In this document: in pieces, positions 1 to 11,069 of the stretch
How positions within the stretch are numbered: the stretch's first letter is position 1
How the letters are laid out: the number at the start of each line of letters is the position of its first letter
Assembly (NCBI GenBank): GCA_024362935.1
Contig: JANCRA010000007.1
Span: 21,043,003 to 21,107,002, forward strand
Source of the DNA: Setophaga petechia
Taxonomy: Eukaryota; Chordata; Aves; Passeriformes; Parulidae
Length of the DNA stretch: 64,000 nucleotides
Direction: 5' to 3'
Translations under genes and position numbers: made by a program
Notes under the pieces: model-generated
Told to the model about the DNA's origin: nothing
Database searches by the model: none
The model's input: only the letters and a program-made list of their open reading frames with translations

Positions 1-483
1 TATCTTGCCCTGCCTATGTTGCAACTGAGAGGCAAGCTGTAAACACCTATTAAAACAGCACTATTATGTCCTACCAGGAAAGTTCTGTCTGTCACCTTTT
101 AAATATTTAAATCTCAGATTCTTTAAAAGCTGTTTCCGCTGCTTTTACTCTTTGGATATAAACAGATTTGTTAAATATTTTATTTCTAACCCACCCACGA
201 AGCTACATTCATTTACATAACTTAATGAAGGCTGCATTATTCATTGAACTTCTCATATAACATTTTTTGTAAGACATTATTAAACAAGTGAAGCAAGCCA
301 GTCTAGTAATGAGTCTTCTCTAAACTTGCTGCCAGTTACATTTCCTTTCTCCTAATCTATCACTCTAATGGTTGCAACTAATAAACTTTTTGAATTTTTG
401 CTGCTAATCTGTATATGTTTTGCATTGCATGCTGGATGTATAACTTGACAGAGAAATTACAATACAAACCACCTGGCAAACAA

Positions 484-511
484 AACTATCTCAATTAAAC
501 TATCTCAATTA
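484..511. repeat. Tandem duplication, 14-nt unit x2
   Basis: The unit AACTATCTCAATTA is present twice, back to back and without mismatch. It is a small local duplication with no evident function. Confidence 0.8.
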
Positions 512-1370
512 AATGCTATCCAAACCCAGCCTACTCTTTTTTTGTTATAATAGAGGACAACTACATGTAAGATGGTACCTTTAAGCCATAAATAAATTCA
601 CTAATTTGAGTCTGGAACATACCAGCAGTGTATCTCAAACACAGGATTTGTGTCTGTATTTTAAAATTTCTAAATCTTTGCAGAAGTCAGTAAATTAAAG
701 TTTGGTTTATGCAAGTGTCCTGCCCAGCCTTGTAAAAGATCCAGGAGCCTTGCATACAATCCTGTTAGACTGTTCTAGGAAAGATGATATGCAACAATTT
801 TCAGGTAAAGAAATTCAGCAATAGGTTGCTTACACATGGGCTATTTAATCTCTTTAATTGGTATTTAAGACTATATCAAAAGTAATATTGGATTTTCAGG
901 TGCTCTAGGCAATGCAGCTCCCTTTGAGATAGCAAATTTTCAGAATTTATACCTCATGAAATCAATTCCAACGATAAAAAAAAAATTGAATAAGGGTTCT
1001 AATTTTATGCACATTAATTTCTAAAAGACAGACATATTATTTTATCAGCATCCACCCTGAACACCTCTGCAGATGCATAGAATTAACAAAAACCAGCAGT
1101 GTTCTGTTCTCAAAGATGGCTACACGCAGATTTGTAAAAACATTTTTTAAAACTTCCTATAGCATGTAGGAAAATGCAACTTGAAAGTCAAAGATTAAGT
1201 ATTTTACATATTATTAAGTATTTTTTTTGGTACCTGTCCAAAGCTTAATTCTAAATCACTGAACAGAATAAAATAAGAAAACAAACAATAAATTGAAATG
1301 AGTAGAAGGAAGGAAAACCTTTTTGTCAGCCTCTCGTCTTGCAAGGTCCAGGAAAAGACTCCTGTAAGGA

Positions 1371-1388
1371 AATAAAATAAAATAAAAT
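1371..1388. repeat. Short AAAAT microsatellite
   Basis: Three to four consecutive copies of an AATAA/AAAAT pentanucleotide. Simple repeat. Confidence 0.7.
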
Positions 1389-3318
1389 TCAAACTTTAAA
1401 CATACAAGACTTCAAACTATATTGTCCCTTAAATAGATGCTTCTATGAACCATAAAAAAGGAAAATCTTTCCCAGCTCAACTGCTGAAAGCAACATGCAA
1501 GTAACATGTCTTTGTTTCACAAGGACAAAATAAATAAACCTGATCAAGTTATTTTTAATCATTTCCAATAAGTCTTCAGCATTTTTTTCTTAGTCATATA
1601 ACCACTAGCAAAATTCACTTTTACCTGTTTTGACCTTATCTGGAAATACTCTTACCTTTCAATCAAGTATTGATTTATCAAGTAGCATTCCTCAATGCCA
1701 ATTTCCATCAGTGTAATTCATAAATGTCCTTTTGATTAAAGAGTAGATACAACTGTGTGTTGTTAAGAACAACACATTCAGAACTTAACAGATAGTTTAG
1801 AAATTCTAAGCTTTAGAGATGCTGCTGGCTGGCAGGAGCTGTTACTCACATGATTTTGGGAGAAGTGTGGGTTCTATTAACTCACCTTACCCTCGGGGAA
1901 GAACCAGCATGCTACATATAAATCATGGCTTTTTTACTCCAGGACCAAAGCACAGCACCTTCTAAATTGTGTGTGATTTTTTGAAGAGAGACCTGGTCAA
2001 ATATTTTTCTTTTAAATAACAGGCTAACCAAGAGGAGGAATATGAAATACCCTTCCTCCTGTCTCGGTGCAGCTCCCCAGCACAAACTATGCTCATGTGG
2101 GGAGCTGGAATGAGGACCTGGTCTGGCCAAAAAGCAATTCGTTTTTTGATAGGTAATTTTTCAACAAAATCAGTTCCTGGACCCGGCATAACAAGAGGGG
2201 TGGGGGCTCGGGCTGCAGCACCTAAACAGCAACCACAGCTCAGCATGAGCCCACCCCAGCCTCTGCTGAGCAGGCAGAGCTGCACTCACAGCAGAGCTCA
2301 CCTGAAACTGGTCTGCAGCCAGCATCCAAGCTGTCAAAATACAGCTGCATACAGGAGATTAGCAGGGGTTGTAAAACCTGCTCAAGAAGTTGGGCAAATA
2401 TTTCAGCAATTAACCCACACTGAGCTCTGTTTTAGCATAGCTGCACTGCTACCATTTCTGAGGATAGCTGGTTTAAAGCTAGCTCCAGGATGCCTAAATT
2501 GCACAGCAGTGACAGACTGCTTAGCTACAGAGATAAATTATTACAGGGGCAGTACCTAACATAGGTTATGTTGTCATGATTTACAGCAGCTGAGGATGTG
2601 CCCCCAGATGTCCAGACAAAATCAAATTAAGTATATGATTTTTTTTTTCTTCTCCAAACATAAAAGCCATGCAAACTTGACTCAAAACCAAAAATTAAAG
2701 ACTTGCATGTATGACCTTAGACTTACACTGTGAAAGTGTTTGTATTCTCCAGATAGCACTTTGGTCCCTATTCTTTATAAAAATAAAATGTAAACTAAAA
2801 TAACATGAAGATCATGCAAAAAAATCCCACATATAGAAGATTTTAATTAAAACCAAACAAAACATTTAAAGAATATCGACATCTATTTGGATTTGGAGAA
2901 CATTTTGATATTACAGAAGAAAATGTTAATAAAGAATACCAAGACAAGAGTCCTGCTGTTCTCCAGACTCCAGATCACCTCCAAATCAGGATCAAGGTTT
3001 GCAATTTTCCATTACTATATTGGCAATAAAGGGGTTTAAACTAAGGTTATTCATCAAGTCCCTGAGAAACATAATGGTACAAGACGTTTGCACAGGAGAA
3101 AATATTTAAGATTTTAAACACTGTCAAGATGACTCAGGTGCAATTTAAAAAGAATGCTTTTTGGGGCTACAGAAAATTGAATACAAAAAATTATTGATAG
3201 TTATATGTAGGCTGCATCTAAAGCCATGTGTTAGACGCCCCCGTGGTTAAAATGCCAGCTGGAAACGTATCAAATGCATTACAGAAACACCCCTTTAAAA
3301 ATTCCAAACCTCATAGAT

Positions 3319-3360
3319 GCTATTTTGGGCAACTGGTACCTGCAGCTATTTTGGGCAACT
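3319..3360. repeat. Direct repeat, 16 nt, 26-nt period
   Basis: GCTATTTTGGGCAACT occurs at 3319-3334 and again at 3345-3360, separated by 10 nt. The copies are identical, so the duplication is recent or conserved. No function is apparent. Confidence 0.75.
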
Positions 3361-4294
3361 TAGCTTTGTCCTTAATTTTGATCTTGGGAGAACATAATAA
3401 AAAAGTGACTGTTTTCCAGAAGTAAACAAAAAATTTAACTATTCTATATGGTGCTACAAGTGCTCATGACTCTGAATTACATTGGTTTACGTTGTAGATG
3501 TTTATAGAGCCACCCTATGTTGTTTGACTTTTGAGGGAAGACTAATAGGTGTAGTAAGCTGGGGTGGCCACAAAACCCCTTATGGTTAAGCCAAAATAGG
3601 GGTCATGCCCAGGGCATTTTATCTGCCCTCTTTACACACCCCTGGGGAATTGCATCTCAACAGTTGATTCTCTGTTAATCAATTCACATTAGTGCCTGCC
3701 TTTTAGTTTTCACTTTGCTGAATTCCAGGAAAGAAGTTCTTAAACCAAATGCACACTCTATCTCTCACCTAGTCAGAGCTGTTGAATTTCAAGGAGAAAT
3801 AAGCAGGTTTTATTTGCTCTACCAGCTGATAAGAGAAACTTCGTAAGTAAAGATTCATAGCTAGCAAGCTCAACACAGAACAAGATTCAGTGGTGTGTTT
3901 ACACAGGTCAGCACTAATATGGGAGGAAAGGACATTTGTGGATTTTTTCCCTCAACTAGCTCCAGAGAAAAACTTATGTGACAGTATTCTGCTTTCCTTT
4001 TCTTTCTGATTTACTGTGGCTCAACACGATGTGCTTGATAAGGAGACCCGTAGCCCTTGCCATCACTCCATGCAGTTTTCAGTGAGCATGCGGGTTTGTA
4101 CTGTTCTTGCATTTACAGCTAAAATTTATAACAATTAACTAGTCACAATAAGCAACTAACATGTGGAGGAGGGAAGAGTTATGAACACGAAAACTGCAAA
4201 TACCTCATTCACAGAAGCAGATCTGGCTTTACATCCAAACCCTAGAGCCACATCCATTAAGTTACTCTCTAGCATACACACAGATCTTCATACA

Positions 4295-4750
4295 GAGGAT
4301 CATCAAAAATAAACTTTATTATCAAACTTAAAATTCACACATTAAGCATACAATCTAGACACAAATAATACTGAAACAATCCTCAAACAATAACCATTTC
4401 AGGTAATTTGGATGAGTAGCTAGTTGCCATTGTTTTGAATGCTTTTCGGATATTTCTTATACATACACCATCCTGAAATGTCTTCGAATGCTTAGCTGGG
4501 CAGTTTTCAATGATATTTTTAAATAGGGGAAAATTTATTTCTATAGAAATAACATTATCTAATTATGAATCAGAGACCCATAATTGTAGTGCTTGGGGGA
4601 AAAAATATCATAGCCTCTTGAAATACTTAGAAGACATAAATAACTATTGTACATTTACAAGTTTTAAATATTTAAAGGCCTTTGTTACTATAAAAAGTTA
4701 CTATATACATATTAAATGCTGTATAGGAATCCATTTGGAGGGTTGAGCTC
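4295..4750 (-). other. CYP26A1: CYP26A1 3' UTR (inferred)
   Basis: AT-rich sequence between the CYP26A1 stop codon (4751-4753) and the best polyadenylation signal (AATAAA, 4315-4320). The inferred length is about 450 nt. A second, promoter-proximal AATAAA at 4534-4539 could give a shorter transcript of about 240 nt of 3' UTR. The cleavage point is inferred from the usual 15-25 nt spacing. Confidence 0.6.
4315..4320 (-). terminator. CYP26A1: CYP26A1 polyadenylation signal AATAAA
   Basis: A canonical AATAAA on the minus strand, 431 nt after the stop codon. It is followed about 30-40 nt downstream by a GU-rich stretch (TGTGTGTATG at about 4275-4284, read on the minus strand), which is the expected downstream element. 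Confidence 0.7.
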
Positions 4751-7371
4751 TCAGATTTGGCCACTGAAACCAATGAATTTGGTAGGCAGATTGTCCACAG
4801 GGTACACTATAGGGCCCGTTTTCATTGTAGGAGGTCCATTCAGCAGCTGCCAGTCACAGCTCCGAGCCAACTCCACTGTAAATATTTTTAGAAGGACTTT
4901 TGCAAACTCTTTGCCCACGCAGCTCCTCAAGCCCCCACCAAAAGGAATGAAACTGAACCTAGAGGAATCCTCTGGAGATGGAGACATGAAGCGATCTGGG
5001 TTAAATTCTTCCTTGTTGGTAAAGAGGTCTGCCACATCATGTGTATCACAGATACTGTAAATAACATTCCAACCTTTAGGGATTTGGTAACCCTATAAAA
5101 AAGAACAGAAAGGAGATGTGGAGCACCTTGCTGTGTCAAATAATGTGAAGTGACAGAACAGGACACATCAGCAAACCCCACCTCCCCTCCTGGCTTCCTG
5201 CAGGTCACTCTAAGGCAGACAGGCTACGTGAACACAAAATACTTTGCAGCTGCTCTGAGGAGTTGTGCCCAAACCTTGCTTACATTTAGCTCAAGGGTCT
5301 TGAGTGCAATCCGAAATCCTCCGGGAACAGGCGGGCTCAGCCTGAGGGTCTCTTTGATGACACAGCCTGTGTACTTCAGCTGCTCCAAGACCTCCATGTC
5401 CAGCTGCTTCTCTTGGTTGGAATTGCACAGTAACCCCTAGAAAGGAAAATGCTGGCATGACATCCATGAACCACACAGCCAGGGCTCCTGGCACTGCAAA
5501 GCAGCTGCCCCTCAGCGACAAGCAGTATTTTCCTGCCACCCCTAAAAGCTGGGCACCACCTGGGTCAAAGGAAGTCCTGTCTGGGATACCTGTCCTGGAG
5601 GTACCTTCCTCCCACTGCCCCCTCCTGTGAAATGCCTCTGGGGAAGACACAAACCTTGACCTGTAGCTCTTTCCTCACTTTTTGCAGGACTTCATGGTGG
5701 AGCCCTAGGAAGGCAATCAGTGACGTGGCAGCACTAGCAGTGGTTTCATGGCCCCCAAACAGCAGCTCTGTGGCAGACTCCTTCAGCTCCTTACACAAAG
5801 GATAGAAGAGGTGTAAACCAGACCTTGAACACTGTACCAGGCCCACTGATCCACTGCAATGCTGTACATCATTCCCAAACTGGAACAGACACACCCAGGG
5901 GTCTGGATGGAGGTGGTTGGTGATGCTTATACTCCCTGGGAACCTGTCTCCCCATCCAACAGTCTGACTTCAGCCTCTGCATCCTAGTGCTCAACACTAG
6001 CAGGTTTATTTCATGGAGAAAGAGAGCATCTCCTGCTCTTCCTTTTGTCCCCACAAGGTAAGTGTGACATTCTTAGGGGGCATGAGGGAAAGAGATTAAT
6101 CCAGGGGAACCTTACCTGCATGTTGAGCTGCTCGCCGTTACCCTGTGTGTGTTCCATCAGCAGCTGCAGGGCATCCTTGTAGCCCCCCTCAGGCTCCTTG
6201 CGGGCCATCTTGGCACGGATGTTCTCCTCAATCTTGGCATGGATGATGTTGCGTGCCCGCAAGCCCTGACCAAGCAGGAGGGAGAGCAGTTTGGCCTCAG
6301 ACAGTACTGCCATCCCTGTCCCCATTCCCGTGCCCTGGGTGCAGGGGCACCTCTTTGCTGCTGGCCCGCCGTGAGCCTTACCCGGTAGAGCCCACTGAAG
6401 GGCACATCGATGGGCAGGGAGAAGAGGTTGCGGATCATCTCTTCGAAGGCCTCGACCAGCTGCTGCTCGCCGTCGGGGCTGGCCTGGCGGGGCTGGAAGC
6501 CCAGCAGGATTCTCATGGCAATGCGAAACATGAGGCGCTTCACCTCGGGGTACACGAGCAGGCAGGGCCCGGCGGCGCCCAGCCACCGCGCCAGGCAGGC
6601 GCTCACCTCCTCCTGGATGACGGGCACGTAGTGCTGCAGGGCGTCCCGGGAGAAGGCCCGCATGATCACCTGCCCGGGGGGACGAGGAGGAACGGGACAG
6701 AGGCTCAGCCGCCGCGCCCCAGGCGACCGCGCCCGCTCCCCGCCCGCCGTCGGCCCGTACCTTTTTGCGGTGCTTGTGCTGCCCGTTGTGGAGGTTGGAG
6801 AGGCAGCCCGAGCCCAGGATGGTCCGCACCGAGGCGGGCCACTGCACGGAAACGAGCCGGTGCTCGCCCAGCAGAATATGCCGCACGTTCTCGGCACCCA
6901 TCACCCGTACCGTGGGCCGCCCAAAGAGGTGAGTCTTGTAGATGAAGCCGTATTTCCTGCGTTTCATCTGCAGGAATTTCCGCCTCTAGACAGGAGACGA
7001 GAGGGGGGAAACAATAAAATAAATTTTAGACAGCATAAGAGGAAGAGGCAGGGAGAGCAGCTCTTTCCCACCTGGGCACGGGGGCCTGTCAAAGTTGCCG
7101 CTCATCTCCCTCCCCTGCAGCCCGAGGAGCTCTGGCTCCAGAGGGGCGCCTCTCCGCTCCCCGCGCCATCGCCTGGCCTTACCTGCAGCACCAGCTGCAG
7201 CGTCTCCCCGAAGAAGGGGAGCCCCATGGTGCCCGGGGGCAGCGGGAGCGGGCAGCTGGGGTCGCGGCTGCTCACGCAGTACAGGTCCCAGAGCTTGACG
7301 GCAGCCAGAAAGAGTAGCAGGGGCAGCAGAAAGGTGCACAGGGCGCTGGCGACTAGGGCGGAGAAGCCCAT
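4751..7371 (-). CDS. CYP26A1: CYP26A1, retinoic acid 4-hydroxylase (complete, 7 exons)
   Basis: Cytochrome P450 of the ER membrane that hydroxylates all-trans retinoic acid (4-OH, 18-OH, 4-oxo), clearing it from tissues. Coding exons: 7183-7371, 6761-6985, 6382-6669, 6116-6265, 5655-5789, 5284-5436, 4751-5092. All junctions are GT-AG and every intron is phase 0. The product is 493 aa (human 497, from memory). An N-terminal membrane anchor lies at about residues 8-30, followed by the proline-rich hinge PLPLPPGT (41-48). The I-helix oxygen-activation motif GGHETT is at 296-301, the K-helix ExxR (ETLR) at 358-361, and the heme-thiolate loop FGGGLRSCVG at 431-440 with Cys438. The ATG at 7371 has a good context (G at -3, G at +4) and starts a frame that matches the family N-terminus. 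Introns are very compact (91-326 nt). A DR5 RARE and TATA box lie just upstream. Confidence 0.97.
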
Positions 7372-7442
7372 GACTGGGGAGCAGCTCCCGCCCAGCCCCC
7401 CGGGAGCTCTGAGTGCGCGGGCTGGGCTCGCCGCGGGCCGCC

Positions 7443-7449
7443 TTTTATA
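7443..7449 (-). promoter_or_regulatory. CYP26A1: TATA box of CYP26A1
   Basis: TATAAAA on the minus strand, 72-78 nt upstream of the start codon. It predicts transcription start near 7415 and a 5' UTR of about 45 nt. It lies between the start codon and the proximal DR5 element. Confidence 0.8.
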
Positions 7450-7493
7450 CCCTTCCCAGGTTGCTGCCCACCCCTACCTTGGTCCGATAAATT

Positions 7494-7510
7494 AGTTCAC
7501 CCAAAGTTCA
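7494..7510. promoter_or_regulatory. CYP26A1: Proximal DR5 retinoic acid response element
   Basis: AGTTCA-CCCAA-AGTTCA: two identical half-sites with a 5-nt spacer, which is the RAR/RXR DR5 configuration. The element reads on the plus strand and lies about 45 nt upstream of the TATA box and 125 nt upstream of the ATG. Mammalian and fish CYP26A1 promoters carry a conserved proximal RARE at this place (established knowledge), so this is confidently the same element. It explains strong RA-inducibility of the gene. Confidence 0.92.
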
Positions 7511-8627
7511 TCTTTAATTGCGGATTGCGGCCTGGCTCCTCCCCTCGAAATCTTTAACTATTTGCTTTGCGTAGTGCATCCTACCCGCCGCAGACCGCTG
7601 CCGGGGAAGGAAAGGTGCTGTCGGGGGCGGCGGCAGCGGCTCCGGGCTCGCTGACCCTGCACCGCGCTCGGTGAGTGGGCTGCGGAACGCCGCCGACAGC
7701 TGACAGCCGGTGGTCGGCCACCACCGCCTCCTCATCTCGGATTTATCGCCGATGCTCGTTCGAGACCAGCGGCTGCACCCAGAAATTCCCGCGCCGGCAC
7801 CCGGCGGCCCGGCTGTCCGATCACCTACCCCGCGGCGCAGCCGCCCGGCGCCGATGCGCTCGGCGGAGCTCCTTGGTTCGCTCGCCACCGTTGTCAGCTG
7901 GGAACGGCGATGTAGCGGCCGGGACCGTGGGGCGGCCGGAGCGGACTGTCCCCCGTGCTGGGGCAACCCGGAGAACCTCTGAGCAGAGCCGCCGGGGCAT
8001 CGGCGGAGGAGCCTCCGCTGTCCCCTGGTTCACCTCGAAAGGCATGGCTTGTATTTCTGCTGGCCGTGGAGGAAGGAGCCGCCGGCAGCAGTCCGTCTCA
8101 GCCTCCCGATGCAGGTTCAAGCGCGGGTCACCGAGGGAAAAGAAGGTGAGCGCGGAAAGGAAACACCAAACTCGCCGTTCCCAGCTGCTCTCCCCGGGAT
8201 CCAGTGCCCACCCTCGCCTGAGGCTCTCCGGCATCCCGTCGGGGCTGCCGCGGCCGGGAAGAGGCGCTCGGCACGGCCAGCATCCCGCCTGCAGCCGCGG
8301 CGCGGAGGGGCGGGCGGGCACCGGCGCTGCTCTCCGGACGGGAGCGGCGGCTCCGGGCAGGAGGAGCGCGGCGGGAGCGGGGCAGCGGGAGAGAGGGAGA
8401 GGGGCGGCGGGAGGGCGGCGCTGGCTGGGGCTGCTGCTGCTGCTGCCGGCGCAGGAGCCGCTGGGGAAGGGACGGCCGGCGCGGACCGCGGCTGCAGGGC
8501 GCGGAGCTCTCCGCCGACCACGGCTGCGGCCAATACACTTTTTTTTTTCTTTACCGTTTTTATCTTTTCCCTCCCTGTTACTTTTGCTTTCTTGTTCCCA
8601 GGCAAGCTCAATAAACGCTGGAAGTTT

Positions 8628-8640
8628 TGTGTGTGTGTGT
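8628..8640. repeat. (TG)n microsatellite, short
   Basis: About six TG units followed by a degenerate CTGTGT. Simple repeat within the CYP26A1 upstream region. Confidence 0.7.
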
Positions 8641-8889
8641 CTGTGTAGGGGAGAGGGAGATGTCGCTTTTAATTATTATTTTTCTAACAATCAACGCATC
8701 ACACGAGACCCGCCCTCCTCTTACGATGCCTTGTTGGAGCGGGGCTGCCCGCCTCCGCAGCCCCTTGCCCAGGAGGGAGCCCCCCGAGGGTACTGCCCCG
8801 GTAGCCCCTCGGGGTTCGCCGCGGGCCCGGCCGGCGCTGCCGGGAGCGGCGGCCGCGCCCTGACCCGGCGCTCTCCCCTTGCCGGGCGC

Positions 8890-8906
8890 TGACCTGCTTG
8901 TGACCT
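8890..8906 (-). promoter_or_regulatory. CYP26A1: Distal DR5 RARE, exact AGGTCA consensus
   Basis: On the minus strand this reads AGGTCA-CAAGC-AGGTCA, two perfect consensus half-sites with a 5-nt spacer. It lies 1.52 kb upstream of the CYP26A1 start codon. Mammalian CYP26A1 has a distal RARE roughly 2 kb upstream that cooperates with the proximal one (known). This is the natural avian counterpart by sequence and position, although the assignment is inferred. Confidence 0.8.
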
Positions 8907-8919
8907 ACAACACGGACCG

Positions 8920-8960
8920 TGACATCTGCGTGAACCCGGCCGGCAACCGCGCCAAGTTCA
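8920..8960. promoter_or_regulatory. CYP26A1: Secondary RAR/RXR half-site group
   Basis: Directly next to the distal DR5 there is a second DR5-spaced pair at 8920-8936. On the minus strand it reads GGTTCA-CGCAG-ATGTCA and its second half-site has one mismatch. A solitary AGTTCA follows at 8955-8960. Dense half-sites within 71 bp suggest a compound retinoid enhancer; binding is inferred. Confidence 0.5.
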
Positions 8961-9238
8961 CTGTCTATCAAAATAACGAGATACGGTGGCCTGAGCACCG
9001 ATAATTGCCACAGGAAGGCTTTATTATCTTCCCAGCTGTGTATTCCCCAGCCATCGGCTTGAAAAGAATCAAATGGTAAAGAGTGAAAGGGATAATTAAA
9101 AACATCTTGGAAGGGGGTCAAGAAATTAACAGCCTAATATGAACAAACTTTGATTACAAGTAACAATTATTACACTTCATTTGTAAATGCTCGTGTTTAT
9201 CTGCAAACAAAATCAGTTTATCAGTTTCTTTTTGTTTC

Positions 9239-9253
9239 TTTTTTTTTTTTTTT
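9239..9253. repeat. Poly(T) run, 15 nt
   Basis: An uninterrupted run of T. Low complexity; no target-site duplication is obvious around it. Confidence 0.8.
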
Positions 9254-9544
9254 AACTAGATTCATGTTACATTTTTCAGCGGGCTTGCTGGCGCTCAGGG
9301 TAATTTTTAAGTGCGCTGCTGGAGGAGCCCTGACCTTCCTGCCCAGGGTGCCGGACGCTGCAGGCCCAGCCCTGCCCAAGTCCTGCCCGCAGTGAGACCC
9401 TGAATCGCCTGCGGTCTCAGCCAGCCAGTAGCTCCTGCTAATTAAAGTTAGTCATTGCCACCTGCAGCCACCATCTACTGATTTCACCTCTGATAGGCAA
9501 AAAGATTCACCTTTCAGGACAAGGTCAGGAGGGCCAGAAGCTCT

Positions 9545-9561
9545 GGTTCACTACAGGGTCG
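9545..9561 (+). promoter_or_regulatory. Candidate weak DR5 about 2.2 kb upstream of CYP26A1
   Basis: GGTTCA-CTACA-GGGTCG: the first half-site fits RGKTCA and the second has G instead of A at its last position. The distance to the CYP26A1 ATG (2.17 kb) resembles that of the mammalian distal RARE, but the 8890 element matches the consensus far better. Confidence 0.3.
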
Positions 9562-11069
9562 ACTTGCCAATAGCACTTAACTCAGCCCTGCAGTTCAACC
9601 TCTTCCAGATTTGACCTGTCACGTTTGGGAGCCAGGTTTCTGCCCGAGGTAGTGTGGTGGTCGCTGCAGTGCCCCAGCACGGCCAGGCAAGGGGGATGGC
9701 CAGGGCAAGGCCATCGCTAGCACCCAAGCAGAATGATGACAGAGTTTCAGGAGCCTGGAGAGCTCCCCAGAGCCTTTCCAAAGGAACACTGTTTTCGTGC
9801 TATGTTTTGGCCCTCACAGGTCAAGCTGGTTCTTCACACAGAGCACACGGACACCACACCAGGCATGAGGTGCTCTGGAGGGACAAGGAGGATTATTTTC
9901 CCACTGCATTCACACAGAATGCATGACAGTGGGGAGTAGGAGTGAAGCTGAAAGAAATTTATACACGTGTTGTTATGGATCAAGGACCTGTGCCCAGCTC
10001 TGTTCTCAGTACACAAACAACAGGACTCACTTTATTTTACATGGGAGAGAAATACCCAGTAGGGGTACTCAAAAGCCATCTACAAGGGTGCCCTCAGCAC
10101 CCACGTTTAGCCTCGGGTACCACCCCCTGGATAGATGCATGGAACTGCTGTCCTGACACTTTTCCTGGCAGAGGTGGGCTGACAGAGGTGACAGTCACTC
10201 TGGCCAGCCAGCCAGCTACCACAGGGCCTGTGGTACCTTGCAAATGTCCCCTCTGCAACGTGAACAGCATCATCAGGAACAAGGGACTTTGTACCACAAA
10301 TCAGACACATTCAGAAATGTCTGTTTTCTAAACATTTGTTCCCCAAAGCCCCCTCCCCCTGCTTCAGTCCAATCCCATGGGCAGGCTGTGGCTGGGGAGA
10401 ATATCCTGGCAGGACCTCAGAGATGGTTTAATGGCAGACTCCAAGCAGCAGCACAGTGCAAAAGCACAACATAGACAGCTGCTACTAGTGGGTGAATGAG
10501 ACAAATCTTCCTTGTGCCAGCTCTAATGGGAAGTGCATGAATGAGATTAAATATTTACAATAAAAACCACTTTACGCCCTATTATTCTAGCTAGAGTTGA
10601 TGCTGGGGATTGGGCAACTCTGGTTTGTGTTTTCCTGCAGAGCCCCCACCTCCCTCTTTTTTCATCTAAAAAGCTACAGTGTGCAGGATGTTTGTCCTGC
10701 CTCTCCTATAACACACCTACAGGAGATAACCCTGGGAGTCTTAGCTGTGGGTTTGGGAGTTTTGCTCCCCATCCCTGGTAGCTAGATGCCTGTATGGGGC
10801 AGGGGCTGACTGAGCCCACATGGCATATGCACCCTGCCAGCATCTTCAGCAGGTTTTGCCCCAGCGCTCAGGAGTGCTCTGCAGGACACCCTACTGCAGC
10901 ACCCTGCACACCCTACCAGCCTGTACACCAGGAAAGGAAAATAGAAAGATCTTTAAGGTTTTGTTCAGCAGTAACCCAGCAGCATTCCCAGCCTGGGCAG
11001 CAGAGACCTGCTCCTGGCAGCTGTGGCAGGGCATCAGCTCCAGGGCCGAGGGGTGCACCCCTCACCGGC

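Larger units (their letters stand above)
1..4294. other. Non-coding flank downstream of CYP26A1
   Basis: AT-rich intergenic DNA. I see no exon-like open frame with splice sites and no RNA gene. The only notable compositional change is a moderately GC-rich patch at about 1850-2560, where an unrecognised 156-codon plus-strand frame is open (2089-2559). Two short direct duplications (484-511 and 3319-3360) and an AAAAT run (1371-1388) are listed separately. In mammals the next gene in this direction is MYOF, from memory; nothing here resembles it. Confidence 0.6.
7372..8889. other. CpG island upstream of CYP26A1
   Basis: Very GC-rich, CpG-dense DNA running from CYP26A1 exons 1-3 to about 8890. 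It is interrupted by an AT-rich stretch around 8530-8700 with a T run and a short TG repeat (8628-8640). The long open frames here (for example plus 7675-8892) are what CpG-rich, stop-poor DNA gives. They show no family similarity and no splice pattern. I treat the stretch as promoter and enhancer DNA. Confidence 0.7.
8961..11069. other. CYP26A1-CYP26C1 intergenic region
   Basis: No coding exon is visible. The stretch holds a T15 run (9239-9253) and a weaker candidate DR5 (9545-9561). Its right part is the presumed CYP26C1 3' UTR. Candidate CYP26C1 polyadenylation signals on the minus strand are ATTAAA at 10427-10432 and AATAAA at 10031-10036, which would give 3' UTRs of about 0.65 or 1.05 kb. 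Neither is certain. Confidence 0.5.

Noticed and set aside
2089..2559. 156-codon plus-strand frame downstream of CYP26A1
   Set aside because: No family similarity, no splice or promoter context, and unusual composition for a protein. It looks like a chance frame in a GC-richer patch.
5202..5218. DR5-like AGGTCA-n5-AGGCAG in CYP26A1 intron 6
   Set aside because: The second half-site departs too far from RGKTCA.
6253..7495. Long plus-strand frames antisense to CYP26A1 exons
   Set aside because: These are shadows of the GC-rich CYP26A1 exons and promoter. The minus-strand P450 reading with consistent splice sites accounts for the DNA.
7771..7786. GTTCGAGACC as a tRNA T-arm
   Set aside because: No acceptor stem or other arms around it. 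No tRNA gene was found in the window.
7675..8892. 405-codon plus-strand frame in the CYP26A1 CpG island
   Set aside because: Arg/Pro/Ala/Gly-rich translation typical of CpG islands, with overlapping frames open on both strands. It is better explained by stop-poor composition.
9393..9419. Stem-loop TGAGACC...GGTCTCA as a small RNA
   Set aside because: A 7-bp stem with a 13-nt loop is too short for a miRNA or other structured RNA.
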